Positions 19,914-29,862 are shown, counted from the stretch's first letter. The stretch: 64,000 nt of DNA from an uncultured Verrucomicrobiota bacterium (GCA_903831085.1 CAIKWE010000031.1:1-64000); one strand, 5' to 3'. The notes: a model not told the origin generated them from the sequence alone. Numbers and translations are program-made.

Positions 19914-20499
19914 AATCGTCCAGATCAACGCCGACAGGCCCGAGCCGGAAATCATCCGCCGGGCCTGTATGCTTTTGGAGGCGGGCGAACTGGTGGTGGT
20001 GCCGACCGAAACGGTATACGGCATCGCCTGCGATCCGGCGCATCTCGAAAAACTCTACGCCGCCAAGGAGCGCGACCGCGGCAAGCCCGTCGCCTGGCTG
20101 GCCGCCAGCCTTGAACAGGTCAAAGCGCTCGGCGCAAACTTTGGAAAACACGGCCGCGCGCTGGCCGAAAAATACTGGCCCGGCCCGCTGACGCTGGTGC
20201 TCAGTATACCTGCCGGGCCGACCGGCTTCCGCGTTCCGGCACACGAGGTGCCGCTGGCGCTGGCCCGCGCTTTTGGAAAACCCATCGCTTTGACCAGCGC
20301 CAATAAGAGCGGCGGCGCGGATGCCGTTTCCGCTCAGGAAGCCTTCCAGACTCTGGAAAACCATGTCGCCCTCTTCCTCGATGCGCTTCCAAGCGTCGGA
20401 AAAAAACCGAGCACGGTTGTCCAATGTCTGGAAACAGAAATCAAAATCCTGCGTGAAGGAGCGGTTTCCAGAGAAGAAATTGAACAGGTGGTCGCATGA
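19906..20499 (+). CDS. L-threonylcarbamoyladenylate synthase (Sua5/YciO/YrdC)
   Basis: GELVVVPTETVYGIACDP, PLTLVLSIPAGPTGFRVPAHEVPLALARAFGKPIALTSANKSGGA, PSTVV. Confidence 0.9.
   Translation: MAEIVQINADRPEPEIIRRACMLLEAGELVVVPTETVYGIACDPAHLEKLYAAKERDRGKPVAWLAASLEQVKALGANFGKHGRALAEKYWPGPLTLVLSIPAGPTGFRVPAHEVPLALARAFGKPIALTSANKSGGADAVSAQEAFQTLENHVALFLDALPSVGKKPSTVVQCLETEIKILREGAVSREEIEQVVA
20344..20433. repeat. Three palindromes in the 3' end of the Sua5-like gene (spacings 43 and 32 bp)
   Basis: 20344 TTCCAGACTCTGGAA; 20387 TTCCAAGCGTCGGAA; 20419 GTCCAATGTCTGGAA. Confidence 0.75.
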
Positions 20500-20954
20500 A
20501 AAAGCTGATTTTTGTCTGTACCGGTAATATCTGCCGCAGCCCGATGGCCGAAGGCCTTTTGAAACACATGCTTGGGCCGGATTATGGCTGGGAGATTTCC
20601 TCGGCCGGCGTCTGTGCCGCAACCGGAGCCCCGGCCAGCCCGAATGCGGTCGAAGCGCTCCGGGAACAAGGCATTAAAATTTCCGACCATCGTTCACGCT
20701 ACCTGACGCCGGAGCTGATTAAAGAGGCCGATCTGCTGGTCGTCATGACCGGCGGGCACCGCGACGCGATCTTAGCCATGGCCCCCGAAAGCGCGGGTAA
20801 AGTTTTCTTGCTAAAATCGTTCGGAATCCCACAATCAACGACTGATATTTACGACCCGTTTGGGGAGGCGCTGGATGTTTACCGCCGCGTGCGTGACGAA
20901 ATTGACGCCGCCTTACCCGACCTGATTCTTTATATGATGGAAAAGAGGAGCTGA
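20496..20954 (+). CDS. Low-molecular-weight protein phosphatase
   Basis: [31 protein letters not shown]. Confidence 0.92.
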   Translation: MKKLIFVCTGNICRSPMAEGLLKHMLGPDYGWEISSAGVCAATGAPASPNAVEALREQGIKISDHRSRYLTPELIKEADLLVVMTGGHRDAILAMAPESAGKVFLLKSFGIPQSTTDIYDPFGEALDVYRRVRDEIDAALPDLILYMMEKRS

Positions 20955-20955
20955 C

Positions 20956-22638
20956 ATGAAGATCATTATCGGTGCCGACCACGGCGGTGTTGAACTGAAG
21001 GCAAAGTTTGTAAAAATTCTGAAGACAAAAGGCTTTGAAGTTGAAGATGTTGGAACCAACTCCGCCGAATCGGTTGATTATCCCGATTATGCCGCCGAGG
21101 TCGCCCGCCGGATTTCCGAAGACGAAGCCGACCAGGGAATCCTGATCTGCAACACCGGTATCGGCATGAGCATCACGGCCAATAAATTTCCGCGGGTGCG
21201 CGCCGCCGTCTGCTGCACACCGGAAATGGCCAAGCTGACCCGCATCCATAATGCATCCAACGTGCTTTGTCTCGGCGGCCAGATACTGGAGGAGAAAACC
21301 GCAGTCGCCATTCTCGACGCATGGCTGACCAACCAGCCGGAGCCCGGCGGACGGCACGAACGCCGCGTTAATAAAATCAACGCTTTCGGAAAAAGCACCA
21401 GCGATGCCATCGCGCTCTACGAATCCGATCCGGCCATGTACAAAATTCTGCGCGACGAAAACGTCCGCCAGAAAAACAACATTGAGCTGATCGCCTCGGA
21501 AAATATTGTCAGTCAGGCCGTGCGCGAAGCGCAGGGCTCACGCCTGACTAACAAGTACGCCGAAGGTTATCCGGGCAAGCGCTGGTACAACGGCTGTGAA
21601 TGCGTGGACGAAGCCGAGCGGCTCGCTATCGACCGCGCCAAAGAAATGTTCGGTGCCGAGCACGTTAACGTCCAGCCGCACTGCGGAAGCAGCGCCAACA
21701 TGGCGGTTTACTATGCCGTGCTCCAGCCGGGCGACACCATTCTCGCCATGAGTCTCGCCGAAGGCGGACACCTGACCCACGGCCATCCGATGAATTTTTC
21801 GGGCCGCTTCTTTAAGATTGTCCCCTACGGCGTCCGCAAAGACAACGAGCAGATCGACTACGACGAGCTTCAGCGCCTCGCCGAAGAACACAAGCCGCGT
21901 ATGCTGGTCGCCGGAGCCAGCGCTTATTCGCGCATCATCGATTTTAAACGGATGCGTAAAATCGCTGACGCGGTCGGCGCCTACTTCATGGTCGATATGG
22001 CGCACATCGCCGGTCTCGTCGCGACGGGCTGTCACCCGAGCCCGATACCGGATGCCGATTTTGTGACCACCACCACGCATAAAACGTTGCGCGGCCCGCG
22101 CGGCGGCATGATCCTCTGCAAAGAAAAATTCGCGGCGGATATTGATAAGCAGGTGTTCCCCGGCATTCAGGGCGGCCCGCTCATGCACGTGATCGCCGCC
22201 AAAGCGGTCGCCTTCGGCGAAGCGCTGACGCCGGAATTTAAAATCTACCAGCAGCAGGTTGTTAAAAACGCCAAGGCGCTGGCCGAAGCGATGCAGGCTA
22301 ACGGATTCCGTCTGGTCGCCGGCGGAACAGACAACCACCTGATTCTGGTGGATGTCGGCGCAAACGGCTTCACCGGCAAGGATGTTGCCAATGCGCTGGA
22401 TAAGGCTTCGATCACGGCCAATAAAAACGGCATCCCTTTCGATCAGAAGAGTCCGTTCGTCACCTCCGGCGTGCGGCTTGGAACCCCGGCGGTCACCACG
22501 CGCGGCATGAAGGAAAAGGATATGGTGCAAATCGCCGACTTCTTCAAGGCCGTCACAGACAACATCAGCGATGAAAAGAAGCTGGCGGAAATCCGCACAG
22601 AAGTGATTGCCTTCTCGAACCGCTTCCCTCTGCTGTAA
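20956..22638 (+). CDS. Fused ribose-5-phosphate isomerase B / serine hydroxymethyltransferase
   Basis: One uninterrupted 560-aa ORF: RpiB ([39 protein letters not shown]) then GlyA ([63 protein letters not shown]). Confidence 0.92.
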   Translation: MKIIIGADHGGVELKAKFVKILKTKGFEVEDVGTNSAESVDYPDYAAEVARRISEDEADQGILICNTGIGMSITANKFPRVRAAVCCTPEMAKLTRIHNASNVLCLGGQILEEKTAVAILDAWLTNQPEPGGRHERRVNKINAFGKSTSDAIALYESDPAMYKILRDENVRQKNNIELIASENIVSQAVREAQGSRLTNKYAEGYPGKRWYNGCECVDEAERLAIDRAKEMFGAEHVNVQPHCGSSANMAVYYAVLQPGDTILAMSLAEGGHLTHGHPMNFSGRFFKIVPYGVRKDNEQIDYDELQRLAEEHKPRMLVAGASAYSRIIDFKRMRKIADAVGAYFMVDMAHIAGLVATGCHPSPIPDADFVTTTTHKTLRGPRGGMILCKEKFAADIDKQVFPGIQGGPLMHVIAAKAVAFGEALTPEFKIYQQQVVKNAKALAEAMQANGFRLVAGGTDNHLILVDVGANGFTGKDVANALDKASITANKNGIPFDQKSPFVTSGVRLGTPAVTTRGMKEKDMVQIADFFKAVTDNISDEKKLAEIRTEVIAFSNRFPLL

Positions 22639-22641
22639 AGC

Positions 22642-23058
22642 TTACTTGAGATAAGAAGAAAGCGTGGCGGGCTCGCCGGCAAGGGAGAGCGGCGACGAGA
22701 TACCCGGAATGGATGCGGCCTTCAGCTGGTTGGTATCCACCGAAGCCATCATTTCATCGTCCGGCATTTTGACCACCGCCATCGAACCGACCGACGCGGC
22801 CGGCAAGGGGCGTTCGAGCAGGTGCAGTCCGAGGAAAAGCACAAAGAGTGCCGCGACGCCATAACGCGGCTGGGCGAACATCCATGCGAAGCTCTTATCG
22901 GGAAACAGCGTCTGGACGTTGCTGGTTGAGCGAACGGTGCGCATCGTGTTCTGAATGTTTTTTTCAGCACGAAGCGCATCCGGATGCTCGTAGGCCTTGA
23001 GCGCCAGCAGGCCGGCGATATCCAGCTCCGAGGTCTTTACTTTTTTGTTTTTGCTCAT
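22642..23058 (-). CDS. Hypothetical protein cotranscribed with sigma factor (anti-sigma-like membrane protein)
   Basis: 138 aa with one hydrophobic segment (YGVAALFVLFLGLHLL); 4-nt overlap with the sigma gene. Confidence 0.6.
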   Translation of the reverse strand: MSKNKKVKTSELDIAGLLALKAYEHPDALRAEKNIQNTMRTVRSTSNVQTLFPDKSFAWMFAQPRYGVAALFVLFLGLHLLERPLPAASVGSMAVVKMPDDEMMASVDTNQLKAASIPGISSPLSLAGEPATLSSYLK

Positions 23059-23660
23059 TTTACAAACTCCGCCAGTTCTGCCTGCAGCTGTTTATGCGCA
23101 TAAAACAGGCGCGATCTCACGGTTCCCTCCGAACAGCGCATCACTTTGGCGATTTCTCCGTGGGGCATCCCCTGCACATCGTACATTGTGACTACTGCTC
23201 TGTGCTTCTCGGACAGCTTCAGTAGGGCCCCGTTCATTTTTTCCTGAAATTCTCCGAGGCTTATTTTTCGCAAAACTGACCCTTTGCTGGAGAATTCGCG
23301 GTAGGATTCGGCGGTTTTGATGTCCGGATCGAATTCGTCGAAGGCGACGGTCTGCCGGCGGTTGCGCCGTTTACGGAAATTGATCGTGCGGTTCAGAGCG
23401 ATGCGGTAGATCCAGGTATAAAACCCCGACTGTTCGCGGAAATGGCCGAGCGCCTTCCAGGCTTTGACAAAAACCTCCTGCGCCAGATCTTCGGCGTCCT
23501 CGCGGTTGCTGGTCATGCTGTAAACCAGCCCGTAGATTTTACCGTGATAGCGCCGGACCAGCTCTTCGTAAGCGGCGGTATCACCAGCCTGCGAACGGTG
23601 AACCAAATCGAGGTCATCCGGCCCTTCGGGGCGCTGATCGGTTTTGGGAATTTCGCTCAT
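23055..23660 (-). CDS. ECF-type RNA polymerase sigma factor
   Basis: YHGKIYGLVYSMTSNREDAEDLAQEVFVKAWKAL, FYTWIYRIALNRTINFRKRR, VRSRLFYAHKQL. Confidence 0.92.
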   Translation of the reverse strand: MSEIPKTDQRPEGPDDLDLVHRSQAGDTAAYEELVRRYHGKIYGLVYSMTSNREDAEDLAQEVFVKAWKALGHFREQSGFYTWIYRIALNRTINFRKRRNRRQTVAFDEFDPDIKTAESYREFSSKGSVLRKISLGEFQEKMNGALLKLSEKHRAVVTMYDVQGMPHGEIAKVMRCSEGTVRSRLFYAHKQLQAELAEFVK

Positions 23661-23663
23661 TTT

Positions 23664-23709
23664 TTCCAATGCTTGGAACTGCTTATAACCGTTTTTCCAA
23701 CTCTTGGAA
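23664..23709. repeat. Pair of exact palindromes, 31 bp apart, immediately upstream of the sigma factor
   Basis: 23664 TTCCAATGCTTGGAA; 23695 TTCCAACTCTTGGAA. Confidence 0.9.
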
Positions 23710-23713
23710 AAAG

Positions 23714-23746
23714 AAAAGCGCCCCGAAAAATTCCGGGGCGCTTTTT
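23714..23746 (-). terminator. Rho-independent terminator downstream of ppdK
   Basis: AAAAGCGCCCCGAAAAATTCCGGGGCGCTTTTT. Confidence 0.85.
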
Positions 23747-23765
23747 GAACTGCTTCCGAGTTCGA

Positions 23766-26519
23766 TTAACCTTGAATGGCGGCCTGCGCGGCGGCCAGAC
23801 GGGCGATCGGTACGCGGAACGGCGAGCAGCTGACGTAGTTCAGTCCGACTTTACAGCAGAACTTCACGCTGGCTGGGTCGCCGCCGTGTTCGCCGCAGAT
23901 CCCGCACTTGAGATCTGGACGGGTCGAGCGGCCTTTTTCCACACCCATCTGCACCAGCTGGCCTACGCCGCGCTGGTCGAGGTGCTGGAACGGGTCGCAC
24001 GGCAGCAGTTTTTCCTGCAGGTAGTCCGGCAGGAAAGAACCGATATCGTCGCGGCTGAAGCCGAAGGTCATCTGCGTCAGGTCGTTGGTGCCGAAGCTGA
24101 AGAATTCAGCCGATTCGGCAATTTCGTCAGCCGTCAGGGCGGCGCGCGGAATTTCGATCATCGTGCCGACCATATATTTCAGCTTCACGCCTTCTTTCTT
24201 GATCACTTCTTCGGCGGTTTCGCGAACGATCTTCACGAGGAAGTCGAGCTCGGCTTTGGCACCGACGAGCGGGATCATGATTTCGGGCAGCACTTTGACT
24301 TTCTTCTTGGCCTTGCCGACTTTGCAGGCGGCGGCGATGATCGCGGTGGTCTGCATGACGCACAGTTCGGGGTAAGTGACCGAGAGGCGGCACCCTCGGT
24401 GTCCGAGCATCGGATTGAATTCGTGCAACTGCTGAACACGGTCAGCAACCTGTTTTGCCGGAACATTCAGACGTTTCGCCATTTCCGCCTGATCTTTGGC
24501 GGTGTGCGGAACGAATTCATGCAGCGGCGGGTCGAGCAGGCGAACGGTAACGGGCAGGCCGTCCATCGCCTTGAAGATACCTTCGAAGTCCTTCTGCTGC
24601 AGCTTGAGCAGTTTGGCGAGAGCTTTCTTGCGGCCCGCTTCGTTATCGGCAATGATGAACTCGCGGATCGCCCAGATGCGGTCGCCTTCGAAGAACATAT
24701 GCTCGGTGCGGCAGAGGCCGATCCCTTCGGCGCCGAACTCGCGGGCGTTCTGAGCGTCTTTAGGTGTGTCGGCATTGGTGCGCACGTTGATCTTGCGGTT
24801 GGCGTCCGACCACTGCGAAATCTGTTCGTACATTTTGTAGATCGGGTGTTTCTTGGCGGCGGCGTTATTGTCCACCACGCCGGAAACCACCGGACTCGAC
24901 TGCGTCGGGATCTGGCCTTCGTAGACCATACCGGTTGAGCCGTTGAGGCTGATGAAATCGCCGGCCTTGTAGGCTTTCTTGCCGACGGTGACGGTGCGTT
25001 TCTTGTAGTCGATCTGAAGTGCGCCTGCGCCGCAGATACAGCACTTGCCCCAGCCGCGTGCCACAACCGCCGCGTGGGAAGTCATGCCGCCGGTGGAGGT
25101 GAGCACGCCCTGCGCCGCCCACATGCCGCCCACATCTTCGGGGCTGGTTTCGTGGCGGACGAGAATGACTTTCGCTTTCGGATCTTTCGCCACGGCCGCT
25201 TCGGCTTCTTTGGCGTCAAACACGATTTTACCAACGGCCGCACCGGGCCCTGCGGGCATCGCGGTCGTGATCAGTTTGGCTTTCTTTTCCGCCGCGATAT
25301 CAAAGATCGGGAACAGCAACTGTTCGAGGTCTTCGCCGGAAACGGTCATCAGCGCTTCTTTTGATGTCAGAATCTTGGGCAGCGCCTTGCCGGTGAACAC
25401 ATCTTTGCCGAGCGTCATTTCAACGGCCCAGCGGACGCCTGCCAGACCGGTGCGCTTGGCGTTGCGGGTCTGGAGCATCCAGAGTTTGCCTTCCTGCACC
25501 GTGAATTCCACGTCCTGCGGATATTTATAGTGCTTCTCAAGGCGGTCCATGATCTTGAGCAGATCGGTGTGCGCCTTTTTCCAAACCGGTGATTTTTCTT
25601 TCGGCATGTCGTCGATATTCTTCGGTGTGCGGATACCGGCCACGACGTCTTCGCCCTGTGCATTGACGAGGTATTCGCCCATCGGCTTACTGTCGCCCGT
25701 TCCGCCGTCGCGGGTGAACGCCACGCCGGTACCGGATTCGTCGCCCATGTTGCCGAACACCATCGCCTGAACGTTGACGGCCGTGCCGAGCAGGCCGGTC
25801 ACCTTGTTAATCTGGCGGTATTTTTCGGCGCGCTCAGAGTTCCACGAACCGAATACGGCCTTAATGGAGAGATGGAGCTGCTCCATCGGATCCTGCGGGA
25901 ACGGTTTTTTGACGTGCGTCTGATAGACCTTCTTATAGATGTCGACCAGCTCTTTGAGCTGTTCGGCGGTCAGGTCGGTGTCTTCTTTGGCTTTATATTT
26001 TTTCTTCAGCTTTTCGATTTCGACTTCGAAGTGGTGGTGTTCGAGGTCGGTATAGGGGCCCATCACGACGTCACCGAACATGTCGATGAAGCGGCGGTAG
26101 CAGTCCCATGCGGTGCGCTCATTGCCGGTCTGCTTGATGAAGCCGAGAACCGACTTGTCGTTCAGGCCGAGGTTAAGAACAGTGTCCATCATGCCGGGCA
26201 TCGAGATCGCCGCGCCGGAACGGACGGAAACGAGCAGCGGATCGGTCGCATCGCCGAGCTTTTTGCCCATCAGTTTTTCGAACTTGCTGAGGGTTTTCTT
26301 GAGCTGTTCTTCCATGCCTTCGGGATATTTGCCGCCGCTCTTGCTGTAGCAGGCGCATGCTTCGGTTGAAATGGTGAGGCCGGGCGGAACCGGGAGGCCC
26401 GCATTTGCCATCTCCGCAAGGTTGGCTCCCTTGCCGCCGAGAATAGCCTTCATCGTTTTGTCGCCTTCGGTATGCTCTTTACCGAATCCGTAAAAGTACA
26501 CGTACTGTTTTGTTGCCAT
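23766..26519 (-). CDS. ppdK: Pyruvate, phosphate dikinase
   Basis: MATKQYVYFYGFGKEHTEGDKTMKAILGGKGANLAEMANAGLPVPPG, GGMTSHAAVVARGWGKCCICG, FSFGTNDLTQMTFGFSRDD. Confidence 0.97.
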   Translation of the reverse strand: MATKQYVYFYGFGKEHTEGDKTMKAILGGKGANLAEMANAGLPVPPGLTISTEACACYSKSGGKYPEGMEEQLKKTLSKFEKLMGKKLGDATDPLLVSVRSGAAISMPGMMDTVLNLGLNDKSVLGFIKQTGNERTAWDCYRRFIDMFGDVVMGPYTDLEHHHFEVEIEKLKKKYKAKEDTDLTAEQLKELVDIYKKVYQTHVKKPFPQDPMEQLHLSIKAVFGSWNSERAEKYRQINKVTGLLGTAVNVQAMVFGNMGDESGTGVAFTRDGGTGDSKPMGEYLVNAQGEDVVAGIRTPKNIDDMPKEKSPVWKKAHTDLLKIMDRLEKHYKYPQDVEFTVQEGKLWMLQTRNAKRTGLAGVRWAVEMTLGKDVFTGKALPKILTSKEALMTVSGEDLEQLLFPIFDIAAEKKAKLITTAMPAGPGAAVGKIVFDAKEAEAAVAKDPKAKVILVRHETSPEDVGGMWAAQGVLTSTGGMTSHAAVVARGWGKCCICGAGALQIDYKKRTVTVGKKAYKAGDFISLNGSTGMVYEGQIPTQSSPVVSGVVDNNAAAKKHPIYKMYEQISQWSDANRKINVRTNADTPKDAQNAREFGAEGIGLCRTEHMFFEGDRIWAIREFIIADNEAGRKKALAKLLKLQQKDFEGIFKAMDGLPVTVRLLDPPLHEFVPHTAKDQAEMAKRLNVPAKQVADRVQQLHEFNPMLGHRGCRLSVTYPELCVMQTTAIIAAACKVGKAKKKVKVLPEIMIPLVGAKAELDFLVKIVRETAEEVIKKEGVKLKYMVGTMIEIPRAALTADEIAESAEFFSFGTNDLTQMTFGFSRDDIGSFLPDYLQEKLLPCDPFQHLDQRGVGQLVQMGVEKGRSTRPDLKCGICGEHGGDPASVKFCCKVGLNYVSCSPFRVPIARLAAAQAAIQG

Positions 26520-26652
26520 CGGGTTTCTCCTGTTAGTTTTCGTTTTGCTCAACCTGTCGGTCTGCAAAAACCTTATTTTTCAAAAAAAGACGGGCCATGC
26601 TAGCAGAGCGCACGGGGGTGTCAAGGCGGGTTTCGGCCTCGATACGCTGGCT

Positions 26653-28269
26653 TTAGTCCACATCCAGCGGGCCGCCGGGGCGGTCCTGAATAACGGTATG
26701 CCGCGCATGGGCGGAGGTTTCCGGCCAGTCCTCATTATAATGCAGTCCGCGGCTCTCTTTGCGCCGCTGGGCGGAACGGACAATCAGCTCCGCCACGGCG
26801 GCCAGATTGCGCAGTTCGATCAGGTCGGCGGTGACGAGGTATTCCTTATAGTAACTGCGGATTTCCTCGCGGATGGTGTGAATGCGCCGCCGCGCCCGCG
26901 CCAGCCGGCGGTCGGAGCGGACGATGCCGACATAGTCCCACATCACCGAACGCACTTCGTTCCAGTCGTGTGCGACCACGATCTCTTCATTACTGGAAAC
27001 CGCGTCGCCGCACTCCCAGCGCGGAATCCTGATGTCGGCCACCGGATTATTTTTCCAAGCCTTGGACGCTTCGTCCGCACAGCGGTGTCCGCAGACGGCC
27101 GCTTCGAGCAGCGAGTTGCTGGCGAGACGATTGGCGCCGTGCAGTCCGGTGCTGGAAACTTCGCCGATGGCGTAAAGCCCCGGCATGGCGGTGCGCCCGT
27201 TGACGTCGGCAACCACGCCGCCGCAGGAATAGTGCGCGGCGGGCACGACCGGCACCGGCGCACGGGCCATGTCGAAACCGTACTTCAGACAGGCTTTATA
27301 AAGCGTCGGGAAGCGCTGCTGCAAAAATTCCGCATCGCGATGCGAAATGTCGAGATAAACAAACGGATCGCCGTACTTCTTCATGACGGAGTCGATGGCG
27401 CGCGCCGTGATATCACGCGGAGCCAGCGCGCCGCGGTCGTCAAAGTCGTAAACAAATTCGCGCCCGCGCCGGTCGATCAGTTTCGCGCCCTCCCCGCGCA
27501 CCGCTTCCGAGATCAGGAAGGTTTTTGCGTCGGGGTGATAAAGGCAGGTCGGATGAAACTGAATCATTTCCATGTCGCGGATCGGCAGGCCAGCGCGCCA
27601 CGCCATCGCCACGCCGTCGCCGGTGGCGACGTCCGGATTACTGGTATAAAGGTAAACTTTGCCCGCCCCGCCGGTGGCGAGAATCGTGACCGGCGAGCGC
27701 ACGGCGAGAATTTCGCCGGAGGTTTTATCGAGAAAATAGCAACCGACACAGCGGTTTTCGCCGCTCAGGCCGATCCAGCCGGTCGGCACCACATCGATCG
27801 CCTGCCAGTTTTCGGCGATGGTGATGTTCGGGTCGGCTTTGGCGCGGGCCAGCAATCCTTTTTCGATCGCTTCGCCGGTAATGTCGCCGGCGTGGAGCAC
27901 GCGGCGGCACGAATGGCCGCCCTCCTGCCCGAGATCGTATTCGTCCGGATGCTCCGCGCTCCGGTCAAAAAGAACGCCGGCGGCTTCAAGTTCCGCAATC
28001 CGCTCCGGCCCGCCTTCGACAATGGCGCGCACGGCGGCCTTTTCACTGAGCCCGCCGCCGGTCTGCACCGTATCGGAAATATGCTCGGCCATGGAATCGG
28101 ACGGATCAACCACGCAGGCGATGCCGCCCTGCGCATAGCAGGTGTTGCATTCGGCGGCTTCGCGCTTGGACGCCACCAGCACCTTGCCGTGCGCGCTCAG
28201 CCGCAAAGCGGCCGTCAGGCCCGCCAGCCCGCTGCCGATCACCAGAAAATCTGTATCGCGTGTCTGCAT
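26653..28269 (-). CDS. nadB: L-aspartate oxidase
   Basis: FLVIGSGLAGLTAALRL, GGIACVVDPSDSMAEHISDT, HPTCLYHP, YSCGGVVADVNGRTAMPGLYAIGEVSSTGLHGANRLASNSLLEA. Confidence 0.96.
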   Translation of the reverse strand: MQTRDTDFLVIGSGLAGLTAALRLSAHGKVLVASKREAAECNTCYAQGGIACVVDPSDSMAEHISDTVQTGGGLSEKAAVRAIVEGGPERIAELEAAGVLFDRSAEHPDEYDLGQEGGHSCRRVLHAGDITGEAIEKGLLARAKADPNITIAENWQAIDVVPTGWIGLSGENRCVGCYFLDKTSGEILAVRSPVTILATGGAGKVYLYTSNPDVATGDGVAMAWRAGLPIRDMEMIQFHPTCLYHPDAKTFLISEAVRGEGAKLIDRRGREFVYDFDDRGALAPRDITARAIDSVMKKYGDPFVYLDISHRDAEFLQQRFPTLYKACLKYGFDMARAPVPVVPAAHYSCGGVVADVNGRTAMPGLYAIGEVSSTGLHGANRLASNSLLEAAVCGHRCADEASKAWKNNPVADIRIPRWECGDAVSSNEEIVVAHDWNEVRSVMWDYVGIVRSDRRLARARRRIHTIREEIRSYYKEYLVTADLIELRNLAAVAELIVRSAQRRKESRGLHYNEDWPETSAHARHTVIQDRPGGPLDVD

Positions 28270-28272
28270 TGT

Positions 28273-28328
28273 TTCCAACCTCTGGAAAATCTGGCGGCAC
28301 GTTAGCACATTATTTCCAAGGTGTGGAA
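28273..28328. repeat. Pair of palindromes upstream of nadB, starts 41 bp apart
   Basis: 28273 TTCCAACCTCTGGAA; 28314 TTCCAAGGTGTGGAA. Confidence 0.8.
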
Positions 28329-28502
28329 ACGTAAACTCCCAACGGTTCAGCCGAGGTTTGCCTTTGTCTTCGCCGGTGCCGCGTGATAAAACGACTCCGT
28401 GAGCGCGGTGATTTTAGTCAAATTAAGGCTTTTTTTGCAGCGAAAGTCTGGCATTGTCCCGCGCTTTCCGGCGTATAACCTGTTTTCTGAAAGGAGCCAC
28501 TT

Positions 28503-29393
28503 ATGATTAAAAAAGGCGGAACTTATGTAGTGATGGGCCTGCTCAACACCGACTCCATCGCCTACGCCACCGGCAAGATGATCGAGGAGCTGGGCGGCAA
28601 GGTGATTTACACGGTGCAGAACGAGCGCCTGAAGAAGATCTTCTTCGACCGCGGCTGTACCGATATCTCGCAGGAAGAAAAGGACATGATGGACATCCGC
28701 TACTGCGAGGTGACCATCGAAAGCGAAGTCCGCGCCCTCTTCGAAGGCATCGGCAAACTGGACGGCGTTGTACATTCCATCGGCTTTGCCAACCCCAAGA
28801 CCTGCCTTGGCGACCATATTTACACCGAAGCGATGGAGGATGTTAAACAGGGATTCCATATCAGTTGCGCCTCGCTGGCGACGGTTTCGCAGTTCGCGCA
28901 GGAGCATATGCCCAAAGGCGGTTCCATCGTAACGCTCTCCTTCGCCTCGCAGGTCGCCTTTCCCTTCTATAACTGGATGGGCGTCAATAAAGCGGCTCTC
29001 GAAGCCTTGGTTCGTGCTCTGGCCCGTGAATACGGCCGCGAACACGTCCGCGTCAACGCCGTCTCCGCCGGACCGCTCGCCACCAAAGCCGCCAAATCGA
29101 TTCCGCACTTCGCGCATCTGGCCCGCGTCTGGAAAAAAATGAGCCCGCTGCCGTGGGATGTCATCAACGATAAAAAGGAAGTCGCCCACGCCGTGGTCTT
29201 CCTGCTGGGCGAAGGCTCCAAAAAAATCACCGGCCAAACCCTCTATGTGGATGGCGGCGCATCGGTTGTCGGCGGCGAACTGCTTCCAAAAGAACGGCCG
29301 ATCAAATCCATGCCCGCCAAACGGAGAACCGCCGCTAAAGAACGGCTCGAAAGAATGCGGGAACTGCAAAAATTGCACCAGCAGGGACTGTAA
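28503..29393 (+). CDS. fabI: Enoyl-ACP reductase
   Basis: VMGLLNTDSIAYATGKMIEELGGKVIYT, VHSIGFA, YNWMGVNKAALEALVRALAREYG, TLYVDGGASVVG. Confidence 0.88.
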   Translation: MIKKGGTYVVMGLLNTDSIAYATGKMIEELGGKVIYTVQNERLKKIFFDRGCTDISQEEKDMMDIRYCEVTIESEVRALFEGIGKLDGVVHSIGFANPKTCLGDHIYTEAMEDVKQGFHISCASLATVSQFAQEHMPKGGSIVTLSFASQVAFPFYNWMGVNKAALEALVRALAREYGREHVRVNAVSAGPLATKAAKSIPHFAHLARVWKKMSPLPWDVINDKKEVAHAVVFLLGEGSKKITGQTLYVDGGASVVGGELLPKERPIKSMPAKRRTAAKERLERMRELQKLHQQGL

Positions 29394-29395
29394 AA

Positions 29396-29426
29396 CGAAA
29401 AGCCGCTCAACCGAGCGGCTTTTTTA
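29396..29426 (+). terminator. Rho-independent terminator after fabI
   Basis: AAAAGCCGCTCAACCGAGCGGCTTTTTTATT. Confidence 0.85.
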
Positions 29427-29435
29427 TTGAAGTGG

Positions 29436-29507
29436 CGACCCCTACGGGAATCGAACCCGTGTTGCTAGGATGAAAACCTAGAGTCCTAACCGCTGAACGA
29501 AGGGGTC
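29436..29507 (-). tRNA. tRNA-Glu (TTC)
   Basis: Reverse: GACCCCTTCGTTCAGCGGTTAGGACTCTAGGTTTTCATCCTAGCAACACGGGTTCGATTCCCGTAGGGGTCG. Confidence 0.93.
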
Positions 29508-29610
29508 AGCGAAAAAGTGAGGGCGTAAGATAGCAGACCCGAGCGGCCGGGCAACATAAAATAACGGCTTTTTGGTCTATGCTTTTCAAATGCTCGCTGG
29601 CATCCTCCCT

Positions 29611-29703
29611 TCCTGTTCCCGGGGTGCCGGACGCCGCAAGGCGGACGCGCTGAGATAATACCCGCTGAACCTGATCCGGCTAATACCGGCGAAAGGGAGT
29701 GAC
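29611..29703 (+). promoter_or_regulatory. TPP (thi-box) riboswitch
   Basis: GGGGTGCC..GCTGAGATAATACCCGCTGAACCTGATCCGGCTAATACCGGCGAAAGGGA, diagnostic THI element sequence upstream of thiSGH. Confidence 0.95.
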
Positions 29704-29708
29704 GTGGT

Positions 29709-29744
29709 AAAAACTCCCTTCGTACAACGAACGGGAGTTTTTTG
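29709..29744 (+). terminator. Intrinsic terminator of the TPP riboswitch expression platform
   Basis: AAAACTCCCTTCGTACAACGAACGGGAGTTTTTT directly after the aptamer. Confidence 0.85.
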
Positions 29745-29759
29745 CATTCTAGCGAATGC

Positions 29760-29862
29760 GGAAGGATGGAATGGAGGAATGATGGGCTGCCAAAAAAGAT
29801 ATTCATCTTTGGTTTGGAGCTTATTGCCAACCTTCCAATATTCCAGCATTCCATTATTCCGG
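29760..29862. repeat. Inverted intergenic element, GGAATG-repeat arm / CATTCC-repeat arm
   Basis: GGAAGGATGGAATGGAGGAATGATGGG ... CCAACCTTCCAATATTCCAGCATTCCATTATTCC. Confidence 0.6.

Noticed and set aside
20132-20290. Additional TTGGAA half-sites in the Sua5-like gene (20141, 20272)
   Set aside because: Left arms do not match (GCGCAA, CCGCGC), so they are not counted as palindromes.
23442-24938. 498-aa plus-strand ORF opposite ppdK and the sigma factor
   Set aside because: Antisense to two confident genes; shadow ORF.
26545-28305. 586-aa plus-strand ORF opposite nadB
   Set aside because: Antisense shadow of nadB; no recognisable domains.
28347-29378. 343-aa minus-strand ORF opposite fabI
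   Set aside because: Antisense shadow of fabI.
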